Source: CAZQQN01 sp964595485
Lineage (GTDB): Bacteria > Bacteroidota > Bacteroidia > CAILMK01 > CAYYUA01
Length of the DNA stretch: 64,000 bases
NCBI GenBank assembly: GCA_964595485.1
Contig: CAZQQN010000002.1
Location: 62,001 to 126,000, forward strand
Reading direction: 5' to 3'
How positions within the stretch are numbered: the first letter of the stretch is position 1; the number at the start of each line of letters is the position of its first letter. Under the pieces are notes generated by a model, which was given only the letters and a program-made list of their open reading frames with translations, ran no database searches and had not been told where the DNA came from. Shown here one piece after another: positions 52,491 through 61,465 of the stretch. The translations under genes and the position numbers were made by a program.

Positions 52491-53738
52491 ATGAAAACCA
52501 CCCCGACAATTTATCAACTCGATAATGGATTGCGGGTGGTACACCAACACGTGCCCCATTCCGGAATGGTACACTGCGGGTTTGTTGTTAACGCAGGCTC
52601 CCGCCATGAGTCTACTCTGACCAATGGTGTTGCCCATCTTATTGAGCACTCCACCCTCAAGGGAACTACCAAGCGCAAACCCTACCAAATTCTATCACGT
52701 ATTGAAAATGTTGGTGGAGAGTTAGATGCCTTTACTACCCGTGAAAAAACCTATTATTTGACAGCTTCCCAGCGCCGTTACGCAGATCGGTCCCTTGAGT
52801 TGTTAACAGATGTCCTGTTCAACCCTACTTTTCCGGAAAATGAAATAGAAAAGGAGAAGAAGGTAATTAAAGAAGAGATTGAAATGTATGAGGATATCCC
52901 TGAGGAATGCTTGATGGATGAGTTTCATGAACGTTTTTTCCCGGATCATTCACTTGGCTACAATATTCTTGGCACTGATGAGTCGCTTAATGCCCTATCA
53001 AAAAAAGAAGTGGAGGCATTTTATGATGATCACTACCGGCCTGATAATATGGTGGCTGTCATCATTGGCAATGTCACAGCTAATAAGGCGCGAAAACTCA
53101 TTGATAAACACCTTGAACCGCTTCAGAAAAAAAACCATGAAGGGTATGAATCAACAGCACCCAATATAGGCAAATTTAATGAGGTCAGGAACAAAAACTT
53201 TCAACAAAATTACTGCATGTTGGGAGCCCAAGCTTATTCCAGGTTTAATGAAAAAAAATATGCTTTGGCTGTACTGAATATGGTGCTTGGTGGCTCCGGA
53301 ATGAGCTCGAGGCTAAATATGAACATCCGGGAAAAGTACGGGTTTGTTTATCAAATCGATACTTCATTGATTGCTTACCGTGAAAGTGGCCTTTTTACCA
53401 TTGATTTTTCAACGGATGGTCAAAACCTTAACCGTTGCCTCTCCCTGATTGACAAAGAAATAGAGGGACTAAAACAGCATAAACTTGGAAAAATTCAACT
53501 AAACAGGGCCAAAAATCAAGTAAAAGGACAAGCTACAATGATGCGGGAAAATCACTCAGCTTTTTTGCAAAACCTTGGAAGGGATTTACTTGATTTTGAT
53601 GAGCTCCCACCGTTAGATGAATATTTTCGGCAAGTTGATAAAGTTACGTCCTCGGATGTTATTGAAGTAGCCAATGAAGCCCTAAGCCTTGAAAAAATGA
53701 ACCGTCTGACTTATAGGCCCTCTCTTGAAAAAGGCTAA
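52491..53738 (+). CDS. M16-family zinc peptidase
   Basis: The 415-residue protein is a mitochondrial-processing-peptidase-like M16B enzyme. The inverted zinc motif HLIEH lies at 49-53, with the third ligand Glu expected in KKVIKEEIEMYED near 125-137. A second-domain block of the usual kind is GGSGMSSRLNMNIREKYGFVY near 264-284. There is no signal peptide, so it should be cytoplasmic. The protein is single-copy here rather than paired with an inactive homologue. It is convergent with the methyltransferase gene. Confidence 0.92.
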   Translation: MKTTPTIYQLDNGLRVVHQHVPHSGMVHCGFVVNAGSRHESTLTNGVAHLIEHSTLKGTTKRKPYQILSRIENVGGELDAFTTREKTYYLTASQRRYADRSLELLTDVLFNPTFPENEIEKEKKVIKEEIEMYEDIPEECLMDEFHERFFPDHSLGYNILGTDESLNALSKKEVEAFYDDHYRPDNMVAVIIGNVTANKARKLIDKHLEPLQKKNHEGYESTAPNIGKFNEVRNKNFQQNYCMLGAQAYSRFNEKKYALAVLNMVLGGSGMSSRLNMNIREKYGFVYQIDTSLIAYRESGLFTIDFSTDGQNLNRCLSLIDKEIEGLKQHKLGKIQLNRAKNQVKGQATMMRENHSAFLQNLGRDLLDFDELPPLDEYFRQVDKVTSSDVIEVANEALSLEKMNRLTYRPSLEKG

Positions 53739-53823
53739 CATGCAGGCTATCATTCTAAGCCTAAGGCATTTTCCTTTCAGTTATAAGTTATAAAACCTTG
53801 TTTAACCAATTTCACCGAACATT

Positions 53824-54480
53824 TTACATTTCCACGTGAGGTATTCGCTGGAAAAGCGCATAAATCAATGAGCTTTCCGTTCCATTGGGTGAAGTCTCAT
53901 TAGTATTGAAACTTTGTAGTAATTTATAACCGGGCCCCATGAAGCTCCTGAGGCTTTCCTCGTCATACTTTCTTACTTCAAGGTCTGTGGACTCGTCTTT
54001 GGCAGCCGTATTAAAGGCTGATAGAATGACATAGCCCTCTTCCTTAACCAATTGGTTCATTAGTGAGAAATAATTTAGGCGTTCTTTGAAATCTGTGAGG
54101 AAGTGAAACACGGCTCTGTCATGCCAAACCGTGACTTTATCAAAGTCATGTAACTTCTGGGGATTGGTAAAATCATCCACCACCCAATTCACTTTTTCAC
54201 TGAGCTCACCTAATCGTTCCTTGTTAGCATTAAGGGCATTTTCACTTATATCAGTAGCTATTATATTGAAAAATCCCTTTTCTAATAAGTTTTGAATAAG
54301 AATGGAAGCTCCAGAGCCAATATCAATAATTGTGTCGTCTGCCTGAAGGTTACAAGCATCTATAAGCTTCAAACTGGCAGTCGCTTCTTCCTGAGTCCAG
54401 TTTAAGTCATTGATTTTTTTCCCTTCATATACTTTATCCCAGTGGGCTTGTTTCTCAGATGAATCCTTAGCACTTGGCAT
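53824..54480 (-). CDS. class I SAM-dependent methyltransferase
   Basis: From the ATG at 54480 the protein has 218 residues and starts MPSAKDSSEKQAHWDKVYEGK. SAM-binding motif I is TIIDIGSGASIL, followed by FNIIATDISENALNANKERL and DFTN. The block KVTVWHDRAVFHFLTD is typical of a group often labelled thiopurine or tellurite-resistance-like methyltransferase. The frame is open further upstream, but that stretch overlaps the TraB/GumN gene. It begins 4 bases after that gene's end. The substrate is unknown. Confidence 0.85.
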   Translation of the reverse strand: MPSAKDSSEKQAHWDKVYEGKKINDLNWTQEEATASLKLIDACNLQADDTIIDIGSGASILIQNLLEKGFFNIIATDISENALNANKERLGELSEKVNWVVDDFTNPQKLHDFDKVTVWHDRAVFHFLTDFKERLNYFSLMNQLVKEEGYVILSAFNTAAKDESTDLEVRKYDEESLRSFMGPGYKLLQSFNTNETSPNGTESSLIYALFQRIPHVEM

Positions 54481-54484
54481 TTTG

Positions 54485-55518
54485 TTATGGCTTATCTTTA
54501 GATTCTTGTTTCTGTTGAAATTTGATACGTTCTTTTCTTTGCTGTGAGGGATCGTAAGGGCGAACAAGGTATCCTTTATCTTTCAATTGACTTAATATCC
54601 CATTATCTCCTCCTAAGTGTTCCACACCGATTGGCATTATCGCCCCTTTATCACTTGTGTGCTTTACAATGGCTTCCATCCATTTTTCATTTATCTGATT
54701 AACAAAAACTTTATCGAGGGATTTGAGATGGGGAGCGGATTGTATTTTAGCATTAGAGGCTTTTTTTATATCCTTGTTTTTGTAGTAAAACGCATGTGCT
54801 CCTGTAAGGTTTTGATTTTTTCATAGTCCTTAGCCGTTTGCATGAGGATGTCTGCCTGCTTTTTATAAGAAGAAGGCTTTTGATAACGCTTGATCAGGTC
54901 TTGCTTATTGAAAACACTGACCATTTTGATATTTTTGGACCTTCTTGAAGCTTTAAGAACTTCTCTTAAATAAGTTTTATCAGGTGAACAAGAAGGGATC
55001 TTTTTGTGAACCAATTTATTCAATAGCAGCGGAGGCACTTGCTGGTAATCATCCGGATTAATACCAACCGTATCTTTAAGCCATGTTCTTAATCGCTTTT
55101 GATGGTTGGCACTTAATAAAGAATCCAGAATCAAATTGTTTTTCATTTTAAGCTTGTTGGTTAGTGTGGCCATTTGCTGGTCCTTTGGTTTGAAATAAGG
55201 AACAAGCGCAATATCTACATCAGCTAATGCCCTGTAAAAACGCTTGCCATTTTCCAATGGATCGAAACAATACGGTTCAGGAATACCAACAATATAGGAC
55301 GGATCTACTGCTTTGTTTTTTTGAATCTCCCAAATAACAGCTGTTTTTTCAGGATTTTCGGGCTCCATTTTGTCCTGACCCTGGAATATTCCACACCCAG
55401 CCATAGCGATAATAAACACCAGTAAAAAAATGAAAAAGGGTAGCCTTATACGGAAAGATGCCCTTTGTTCCCTTTTTATTGAACTGAAAGTATTCTCTTT
55501 CTCTTGTATCAGCCTCAT
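54485..55518 (-). pseudogene. TraB/GumN family lipoprotein gene with single-base frameshift
   Basis: Two frames together cover one TraB/GumN protein. The first (55518 to about 54820) has a lipoprotein signal (IIAMAGCG) and the family start IWEIQKNKAVDPSYIVGIPE. It goes off frame at a run of six T on the plus strand (54816-54821), after AKDYEK, and stops soon after. The second frame continues as NQNLTGAHAFYYKNK and ends with the family C-terminus IGVEHLGGDNGILSQLKDKGY. Adding one base to the run restores a continuous 344-residue protein. The first GxxH metal motif reads GIPE, without His; the second, GVEH, is intact. This may be a sequencing error or a true mutation. Confidence 0.85.
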
Positions 55519-55564
55519 AAATATTATTGTCCTATCTTTTTTAGATTAGCATATTGCTTTTAAA

Positions 55565-56134
55565 CTACTTTTTTGCCCTGTAGACCAAAGCTGGAGGAGC
55601 ATTTTTCCAAATAATCCGGGAGTGGTTAACGGTGGTAAATGTTCCGGGAAGTTTTTTTCTGTATACCCTGCCTGAAGGGAGAAATAAACCATGTATGTAA
55701 GCAAATGTCAGGAATTCCCCACCAGGGTTAAGGCTTGATGTAATAGCTTCTAGCAAAGTTTCCTGGTATTGCCTGCTAAAAAGAGACCAAGGCAAACCTG
55801 AAATAATACAATCCAACCCATTTAAATTGTGTCTATCAAGGTAATTCTTAATGTTATGGGCTGAGTCCTGATAAACAGGCACATCGGGACAACGATTCTG
55901 CGTTTCCCTAACAAATACCGGGTTTATTTCTATGGCAAAAAAATCTGCAGATGGGGAAATGTTTTCACGAATTTTATGGGTTAGCACACCCGAACCAGAG
56001 CCCAACTCAGCAACACTTCTTGCTTGGTTCAAGTCTGCCGATTGTATAAATTGTCTCCCCAATTGATCCGATGATGCAGAGATTGCCCCTGTTTTTCGGT
56101 AGTTTAAAAGGAATTGCTTAAAAAATCCTTTCAT
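55565..56134 (-). CDS. SAM-dependent methyltransferase, phospholipid/rRNA-adenine-dimethylase-like
   Basis: The 189-residue protein begins KGFFKQFLLNYRKTGAISASS, a pattern seen in PmtA-like phospholipid N-methyltransferases and KsgA-like enzymes. Motif I is VAELGSGSGVLT near 44-55 and motif II FFAIEINPVF. The block GLPWSLF takes the place of the catalytic NPPY or NLPY of adenine dimethylases. Phosphatidylethanolamine N-methylation is a possibility; free-standing use cannot be settled from sequence. It lies upstream of the TraB/GumN gene on the same strand, 46 bases apart. Confidence 0.8.
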   Translation of the reverse strand: MKGFFKQFLLNYRKTGAISASSDQLGRQFIQSADLNQARSVAELGSGSGVLTHKIRENISPSADFFAIEINPVFVRETQNRCPDVPVYQDSAHNIKNYLDRHNLNGLDCIISGLPWSLFSRQYQETLLEAITSSLNPGGEFLTFAYIHGLFLPSGRVYRKKLPGTFTTVNHSRIIWKNAPPALVYRAKK

Positions 56135-56379
56135 TAAATAGGGATTATGTTACCAATTAGTCGATAAAATTACTTAAGAAAATATCAAAGTTAATAAAAT
56201 TCGCGCAAGTATATTTCGATTGGGTGCATAGTTTGTCATTTTACAGCATGTTGGAGAGCAGATAAACAATGCTAAGGATGATTCGTTAAAGGAAAAGTAA
56301 ATTTTGTTTAAGGTTTTAAAATTGCCGAAAATTCCAGTAATTTTCCTTATTTTGTGTTGAATCCCAAAAATTAAATATT

Positions 56380-57006
56380 ATGAGTTTGAAAAAATCATTA
56401 CCCTACGTTTTAGCCCTATTTGTAGCAATAGGTTTTACCAGCTGTGGCGGTGACCAGTCAGGAGATTCTTCAGATGGCGAAGAAATGTCTGAAGAAGAAA
56501 AAGATGGCGATGATCATTCCGAAGGAGACGATCATGATCATTCAGGTGAAGGAGGTAGCGAGCATCCTGATGATGAAGGAAATGAACATCCTGATGATGA
56601 AGGAAGTGAGCACCCGGATGAAAGCAGCAAATCCAGTTCCTTAACCATTGAGCAATTTGCTGATGCCGCAAAAGCCCACATCGAAAAAGAGCAAAATGAA
56701 AACAATGGATTTTTCAGGGTTGAAGATGAAGAGCAGGGTAAAACGCTAAAGCTTCAACTGGAAAAAGTGCATCGTAAGCGACTTTCCAATCTTGGTGGGG
56801 ATAAATATTTTGTCTGCGCGGATTTTAAGGCACAGGACGGTAAAACTTATGATGTAGATATTTTCATGAAGGGGACGAAAAAATCCAACCTCGAAGAGGT
56901 ACGTGATCCAAAGGTTCATAAAGTAGCCGGCGAACCGCGTTTCACATACAAAAAGGAAGATGGTGTTTGGAAACAAAAACCCGTTAAGCAACAAGCCTCT
57001 TCCTAA
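56380..57006 (+). CDS. lipoprotein with His/Asp-rich repeats, function unknown
   Basis: I do not recognise a family. The 208-residue product starts with a lipoprotein signal (LFVAIGFTSCGG, Cys near 23). Residues 25-85 are very acidic and His-rich, with HSEGDDHDHS and three copies of an eight-residue unit, G-S/N-E-H-P-D-D-E. A folded-looking C-terminal half follows, with FADAAKAHIEKEQNENNGFFRVEDEEQGKTL and a basic end (FTYKKEDGVWKQKPVKQQ). The His/Asp tract could bind divalent metal; that is inference. It is 8 bases upstream of the transglutaminase-like gene, so the two are likely co-transcribed. Confidence 0.8.
   Translation: MSLKKSLPYVLALFVAIGFTSCGGDQSGDSSDGEEMSEEEKDGDDHSEGDDHDHSGEGGSEHPDDEGNEHPDDEGSEHPDESSKSSSLTIEQFADAAKAHIEKEQNENNGFFRVEDEEQGKTLKLQLEKVHRKRLSNLGGDKYFVCADFKAQDGKTYDVDIFMKGTKKSNLEEVRDPKVHKVAGEPRFTYKKEDGVWKQKPVKQQASS
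56554..56625 (+). repeat. three 24-base units coding G-S/N-E-H-P-D-D-E
   Basis: Units lie at 56554-56577, 56578-56601 and 56602-56625. The first two differ at a few bases, and the third diverges at its end (HPDES). All stay in frame inside the lipoprotein gene. Confidence 0.88.
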
Positions 57007-57014
57007 AGCTTTAT

Positions 57015-57992
57015 ATGAGGCCAAGTTCAACTAAATTGATTAAGGCAATTACCTTATTTAGCTTTTTGGCCTTGATACCAGCACTGGTAAAAGGCCAAAA
57101 AGCTACCTTCAAATTCAGCTACGAAGTTCATGCGAAAGATTTACCGAAGGATGGTGAATCTTTCAGCATTGTAATCCCTATTCCTGAATCGGACAGGCAT
57201 CAAACGATTCAAGGATTATCCATAGAATCGAATGTCGATTATAAAGTGAAGAGCGGTTCTAAATTTAGTAATCGTTATTTGGTTGCAGGAAAGGCTAAAG
57301 GTGAGATACCCCGAAATTTTGACCTTTCAATGAATTTTAAGGTTAAAAGAGAAGCCATTGAGTCAGAAAAAAAGTACCAAAAGGGTAGTGAAAACCTGCA
57401 GCGTTTTAAAAAACCTGATAGATTAATCCCTATTAATTCGCAGATACGCAAAGAAGCTTCAAAAGCGCTTGATGGCGAGGAGTCAACCATGCAAAAAGCC
57501 AAGGCATTTTACGACTACCTGGTCAACAGCATGACCTACGATAAATCAGGTGAAGGCTGGGGAAGAGGTGATGCGGTTTATGCATGCAACGCTAAAAAGG
57601 GCAATTGTACCGATTTTCATTCCCTTTTTATTGGTATGAGTCGAAGTGTGGATATACCTGCTCGATTCCATGTCGGGTTTCCAATACCTCAGGGAAAAAA
57701 ATCGGGTAAAGTAAAAGGATACCATTGCTGGGCTGAGTTTTTTCATGGTGAGAAAGGCTGGGTTCCTGTGGATATCTCTGAAGCATGGAAAAACAAAGAA
57801 AAGAGCGAGTACTACTTTGGAGCGCTCGATCCTTTCAGGGTGCGTTTTACATCAGGAAGAGATGTCCCTGTAAAAATCCATAACGGTGTTACCAAAAAGC
57901 TGAATTACTTTGTTTACCCCAAGTTTTACAAAGAAGGTGTTCCCTACAAAGATTTCAATACGCAATTTAGCTTTAAGCAAGTGCCTGATTGA
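57015..57992 (+). CDS. transglutaminase-like domain protein, exported
   Basis: The 325-residue product has a signal peptide (LFSFLALIPALVKGQ), a beta-rich N-terminal part of about 120 residues, and a transglutaminase-like cysteine-protease fold. The catalytic triad is Cys198 in KKGNCTDFHSLF, His237 in GYHCWAEFF and Asp253 in WVPVDISEA. Such proteins in bacteria are more often peptidases than cross-linkers. It is in tandem with the His/Asp-rich lipoprotein gene, suggesting a joint role at the cell envelope. Confidence 0.88.
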   Translation: MRPSSTKLIKAITLFSFLALIPALVKGQKATFKFSYEVHAKDLPKDGESFSIVIPIPESDRHQTIQGLSIESNVDYKVKSGSKFSNRYLVAGKAKGEIPRNFDLSMNFKVKREAIESEKKYQKGSENLQRFKKPDRLIPINSQIRKEASKALDGEESTMQKAKAFYDYLVNSMTYDKSGEGWGRGDAVYACNAKKGNCTDFHSLFIGMSRSVDIPARFHVGFPIPQGKKSGKVKGYHCWAEFFHGEKGWVPVDISEAWKNKEKSEYYFGALDPFRVRFTSGRDVPVKIHNGVTKKLNYFVYPKFYKEGVPYKDFNTQFSFKQVPD

Positions 57993-58173
57993 TTATTAAC
58001 CCGACCCTTTAAGCTTTCGTGTTTTGTCTTTTAACTTGTTTCAATGGAGTCCTGTAGCTTTAAACCATTGATTTGCTGGTTTATTTGTGGTTTTTTACAG
58101 CGGATTATACCGGCACCTTCACTCCTTTACGTTTCCCGGTTAAATGAACCGTTATCAGTTACGTAATTTCTCC

Positions 58174-58181
58174 TAAATTTG
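58174..58181 (+). promoter_or_regulatory. -7 element of the rbfA promoter
   Basis: TAAATTTG at 58174-58181 is an exact TAnnTTTG, 31 bases before the rbfA ATG. No good TTG is seen at the -33 position, so the promoter may need extra help. Confidence 0.5.
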
Positions 58182-58211
58182 CGTTCTAATCAGGTTTTTA
58201 AATTTATTCCT

Positions 58212-58607
58212 ATGGGTCGCAGGCAGGAAAGGTTAGGGAAATTAATAAAAGAGGAACTCGGTGATATATTTTTAAAAGAGGGAAAAACCGCATTTGGTAA
58301 TGGCTTTATAACAATCAGTAGTGTTCATATGACGGCTGATCTGGGCTATGCTAAAGTTGTTCTCTCTGTCCTCAATGAAAAAAATCCGGAAGAGCTCATA
58401 GATAAGATCCGGGAACAGCGAAAATCCATACGTATGGCTTTAGGCCAAAGGATTAAAGACCAGGTAAAGCAGATTCCGGAGTTACATTTTTACTATGATG
58501 ACACCATGGACTACGTAGAAAGAATGGAGGACCTTTTTAAAAATATTGATACAGGCAAAGAAGAGCGCGATAATACAGAAGGCGATGAGGGTTCCAACAA
58601 TAATTAA
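58212..58607 (+). CDS. rbfA: ribosome-binding factor RbfA
   Basis: RbfA binds the 30S subunit during late maturation and cold adaptation. From the ATG at 58212 the protein has 131 residues with GRRQERLGKLIKEELGDIF at the start and VKQIPELHFYYDDTMDYVERMEDLF near 88-112, the family's C-terminal signature, then an acidic tail. A TTG at 58179 in frame lies inside the -7 promoter element and cannot be the start. The methyltransferase gene follows 49 bases on. Confidence 0.94.
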   Translation: MGRRQERLGKLIKEELGDIFLKEGKTAFGNGFITISSVHMTADLGYAKVVLSVLNEKNPEELIDKIREQRKSIRMALGQRIKDQVKQIPELHFYYDDTMDYVERMEDLFKNIDTGKEERDNTEGDEGSNNN

Positions 58608-58656
58608 GCGATCAATCGGCATCAAAAATCAATTTGGCTAAAGATTAAGCATCCTC

Positions 58657-59463
58657 ATGGATTATGATCCCATAAAAAATAAGCTAAGCCAATTTTTTGA
58701 AAGGACACCCACTCTTCAGAAAATTTTTTACCGGCTTTTAGATCTTTTACTCCTCAGAACTTGGCACGTTCACAGGGAACTCAAGCAATGGGCTTCTGAC
58801 AACCCTGATAAGTATAAAATACTTGATGCGGGCTCCGGTTTTGGGCAGTATACGTATTTTATGGCCCGAAAGTGGCCTCAGGCTGATATTTTAGGCATTG
58901 ATGTGAAGGAGGATGAAATTGCTAATTGCAAGCGTTTTTTCGATAAAACAGGCTTTACCAATGTTGGATTTAAAACAGCTGACTTAACCCAGTACAAAAA
59001 ACCAGATACTTATGACCTTGTCTTGTCAGTGGATGTAATGGAACACATTTTAGAGGATGTCCAGGTTTTTAAAAATATCCACGAGTCTTTAAGGCCAGGC
59101 GGGATGTTACTCATTTCCACTCCCTCTGATCAGGGTGGTTCGGATGTCAGTAGTGATGAGGATGAGTCCTTTATTGGTGAGCATGTGCGCGATGGTTACG
59201 GGATGAAAGAAATCAAGGAAAAGTTGAAAGAAGCGGGATTTTCACGGGTTAAAGCACGGTATTCCTATGGCGGACCCGGTAAAGTTTCCTGGCGTCTTTC
59301 CATGAAATACCCCATCCTTATGCTTAATACATCCAAAGCTTTTTTTGTTGTTTTACCATTTTATTACCTGATTGTTTACCCTGTTTGTTTTATATTGAAT
59401 TACATTGATTCCAATACAGGTCATATGACTGGGACCGGCCTTATTGTGAAAGCTTGGAAATGA
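58657..59463 (+). CDS. class I SAM-dependent methyltransferase with C-terminal membrane segment
   Basis: The 268-residue protein has SAM motif I ILDAGSGFGQYTYFM near 51-65, GIDVKEDEI, DLVLSVDVMEHI near 123-134, and SLRPGGMLLISTPS. A hydrophobic segment near 228-250 (AFFVVLPFYYLIVYPVCFI) suggests membrane attachment and a lipid or quinone-like substrate. It lies between rbfA and the LolC/E-type permease gene, a neighbourhood often seen in Bacteroidota. The exact substrate is unknown. Confidence 0.87.
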   Translation: MDYDPIKNKLSQFFERTPTLQKIFYRLLDLLLLRTWHVHRELKQWASDNPDKYKILDAGSGFGQYTYFMARKWPQADILGIDVKEDEIANCKRFFDKTGFTNVGFKTADLTQYKKPDTYDLVLSVDVMEHILEDVQVFKNIHESLRPGGMLLISTPSDQGGSDVSSDEDESFIGEHVRDGYGMKEIKEKLKEAGFSRVKARYSYGGPGKVSWRLSMKYPILMLNTSKAFFVVLPFYYLIVYPVCFILNYIDSNTGHMTGTGLIVKAWK

Positions 59464-59514
59464 ATAGGCCACATCTTATCTTCATTAAAAAAAGAGCCCA
59501 CTGAACCTAAAAAA

Positions 59515-59534
59515 GTAGGTAGCTATGAACCTAC
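59515..59534 (+). promoter_or_regulatory. hairpin enclosing the permease start codon
   Basis: GTAGGT at 59515-59520 and ACCTAC at 59529-59534 form a six-pair stem whose eight-base loop holds the ATG at 59525. Flanking A and T runs could lengthen it past a two-base bulge. It could hold back translation initiation, or be chance. Confidence 0.4.
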
Positions 59535-60790
59535 CGTTTTTTATAGCCAAGCGGTACTTTTTCTCACGTAAAATTGCCAATGTGATCCATTTGATATCGC
59601 TTATATCCTTAATAGGCGTCACAGTCGGATCATTTGCTCTTATAGTCGTCCTATCTGTTTTTAATGGCTTTGAAGATGTTGTTTTGTCCCTTTACAATTC
59701 ATTTGATTCAGATGTGAAAATTACCCCGAAAAAAGGCAAGTACTTTAACCCGCAAATAGCTGTAGACTCTTCCGATGATCGTAAAACAGCGGTTTTAAAG
59801 AAAATCAAAGGTTGGGAAGGTGTTAACGATTGTTCTTATGTCATTGAGGAAAATGTACTGATCCGTAATGAGGATCGGCAATCAATCGCTACCGTGAAGG
59901 CAATTGACCCGGCTTATCTTTCCTCCATGGGTGTTGACACTATGATGTATAAAGGAAAGCCTAACCTTACCGCAGGCCAATCTTCAAGGGCAATTATTGG
60001 TGCCGGCATTGCTGGAAAATTAAGCTTGAATGTTTATGGCGATGGCTCAATGCTCGAAATTTTCACACCGAAAAAAGATCAAACAGGCTTTCGTTTGGAT
60101 CCCAGTGAAGCTTTTCGCAAAAAGCGGATTCAAGCCTCTGGTATTTTTTCTATTCAAAAAGAGTTTGATAACAAATACCTGGTAACCCCTTTAAACTTTA
60201 CACGGGATCTATTGAATAGAAAGGAAGCTGTTACTGGTGTGGAGGTGGATGCCAGATCGAACCATAGCATAGCAACACTAAAATCAAAGCTGAGGGATTT
60301 TTTCGGAAATGATTTTGAAGTGAAAAACCGCTTTGAGCAACACAAATACATTTATCAAGTGATGCGAACGGAGAAAACCGCTGTTTACTTAATCCTGGCT
60401 TTTATCTTGGTTATTGCGGCTTTTAATTTAATAGGAGCCCTGTTGATGTTAGCCTTTGAAAAGAAAAAAGACATGGCTATATTGAAAAGCATGGGAGCCA
60501 AAGCTCAAACCATAAAAAATGTTATTTTCTACGAAGGGCTGCTTCTTTCATTAGGGGGAGCGTTGACAGGCATTGGGTTAGGTGCGTTTATCTGTTGGCT
60601 TCAGATTAAGTATGATTTATTGGAATTAGAAGCAAACAGCACATTTGTGCTTAAAGCTTATCCTGTAAGCTTTGAGATATTGGATTTTGTAGCGGTATTT
60701 ATTACCGTTGTTTTGTTGGGTTTTATGGCATCTTACTACCCAGCTCGCATTGCTTTTAAACAAATTACGGTTGATGAATTAAAGCAGTAA
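59525..60790 (+). CDS. LolC/LolE-type FtsX-fold ABC transporter permease
   Basis: The 421-residue protein has an N-terminal membrane helix (about 21-45), a large periplasmic MacB-like domain (about 46-270), and three C-terminal helices with FtsX signatures (GALLMLAFEKKKDMAILKSMGA near 303-324, then ASYYPARIAFKQ). It starts LPFFIAKRYFFSRK, as in LolC/E. These permeases release lipoproteins from the inner membrane with LolD; the ATPase gene is not in the window. Its start codon lies in the loop of a short hairpin. Confidence 0.9.
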   Translation: MNLPFFIAKRYFFSRKIANVIHLISLISLIGVTVGSFALIVVLSVFNGFEDVVLSLYNSFDSDVKITPKKGKYFNPQIAVDSSDDRKTAVLKKIKGWEGVNDCSYVIEENVLIRNEDRQSIATVKAIDPAYLSSMGVDTMMYKGKPNLTAGQSSRAIIGAGIAGKLSLNVYGDGSMLEIFTPKKDQTGFRLDPSEAFRKKRIQASGIFSIQKEFDNKYLVTPLNFTRDLLNRKEAVTGVEVDARSNHSIATLKSKLRDFFGNDFEVKNRFEQHKYIYQVMRTEKTAVYLILAFILVIAAFNLIGALLMLAFEKKKDMAILKSMGAKAQTIKNVIFYEGLLLSLGGALTGIGLGAFICWLQIKYDLLELEANSTFVLKAYPVSFEILDFVAVFITVVLLGFMASYYPARIAFKQITVDELKQ

Positions 60791-60842
60791 AAGCAATAAA
60801 GGCAAGTATCTACAAAAAAACTTTGTTTAGAAGGACTTATGG

Positions 60843-61292
60843 TTACCCTCTGAGGCGATCAAGGAAAGCATTCATCGTTTGGGCCTCTTCATCTGAAAGT
60901 TCACCTAAAAGGTTGTCGAAAAATTGACCATTTTGATCAATGCGATGTAAAATATCAAGGCCAGCTTGGTTTATTTTGACTTCTACGGTTCTCCGGTCTT
61001 CGTGAGACTTTTTTCGATCAAGGTAGCCCTTAACCCTTAAGCGTTCTACTACCCGGGATGCATCGGACATCTTGTCAAGCATTCGGTCCCTAAGAAGGTT
61101 AATTGTGGCTGGATTCGGGTATTGTCCTCGTAGTATCCTTAAAATATTGAATTGCTGGACAGTTAGGTCATAATTCGAAAGAAAGCTTTTGATCTGTGAT
61201 AAAACCCAATTATGAGTAAAAAGGAGGTTGATCAGAAGTTTTTGTTGCTCACTTGGAAATGAATACTGGGAAATGGCTTCTTCTAATTTCAT
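60843..61292 (-). CDS. MarR-family transcriptional regulator
   Basis: The 149-residue protein is a winged helix-turn-helix regulator. The recognition helix region is TVQQFNILRILRGQYPNPATINLLRDRML near 43-71, and the wing holds LDRKKSHEDRRTVEVKI near 91-107 with the typical DRR turn. It stands downstream of yceI on the same strand, separated by a terminator, an arrangement I recall from other Bacteroidota. It is a natural candidate for the protein that binds the palindrome upstream of yceI. The ligand is unknown. Confidence 0.9.
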   Translation of the reverse strand: MKLEEAISQYSFPSEQQKLLINLLFTHNWVLSQIKSFLSNYDLTVQQFNILRILRGQYPNPATINLLRDRMLDKMSDASRVVERLRVKGYLDRKKSHEDRRTVEVKINQAGLDILHRIDQNGQFFDNLLGELSDEEAQTMNAFLDRLRG

Positions 61293-61465
61293 AAAAAAAT
61301 GGCAATTCCGGATTGAATAGAAAAATTCCTTTTTAAAAGTTTGCTAATGAGCAATAATGAAAGGGAGTCATTTTAAGTTAAATAAAATGGCTAATAAAGG
61401 CATTGCTTTTAACCCAATCATTTGGTATTATCAAATTTCCGTAAAATGCTATACAATGGCAAAAC

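Noticed and set aside
54481..54567. Upstream extension of the methyltransferase to 54567
   Set aside because: This stretch is the end of the TraB/GumN gene read in another frame; the ATG at 54480 fits the conserved N-terminus.
54485..55518. Programmed frameshift in the TraB/GumN gene
   Set aside because: A six-base homopolymer alone is not a convincing slippery site, and no stimulating structure or conserved stop arrangement is evident; error or mutation is simpler.
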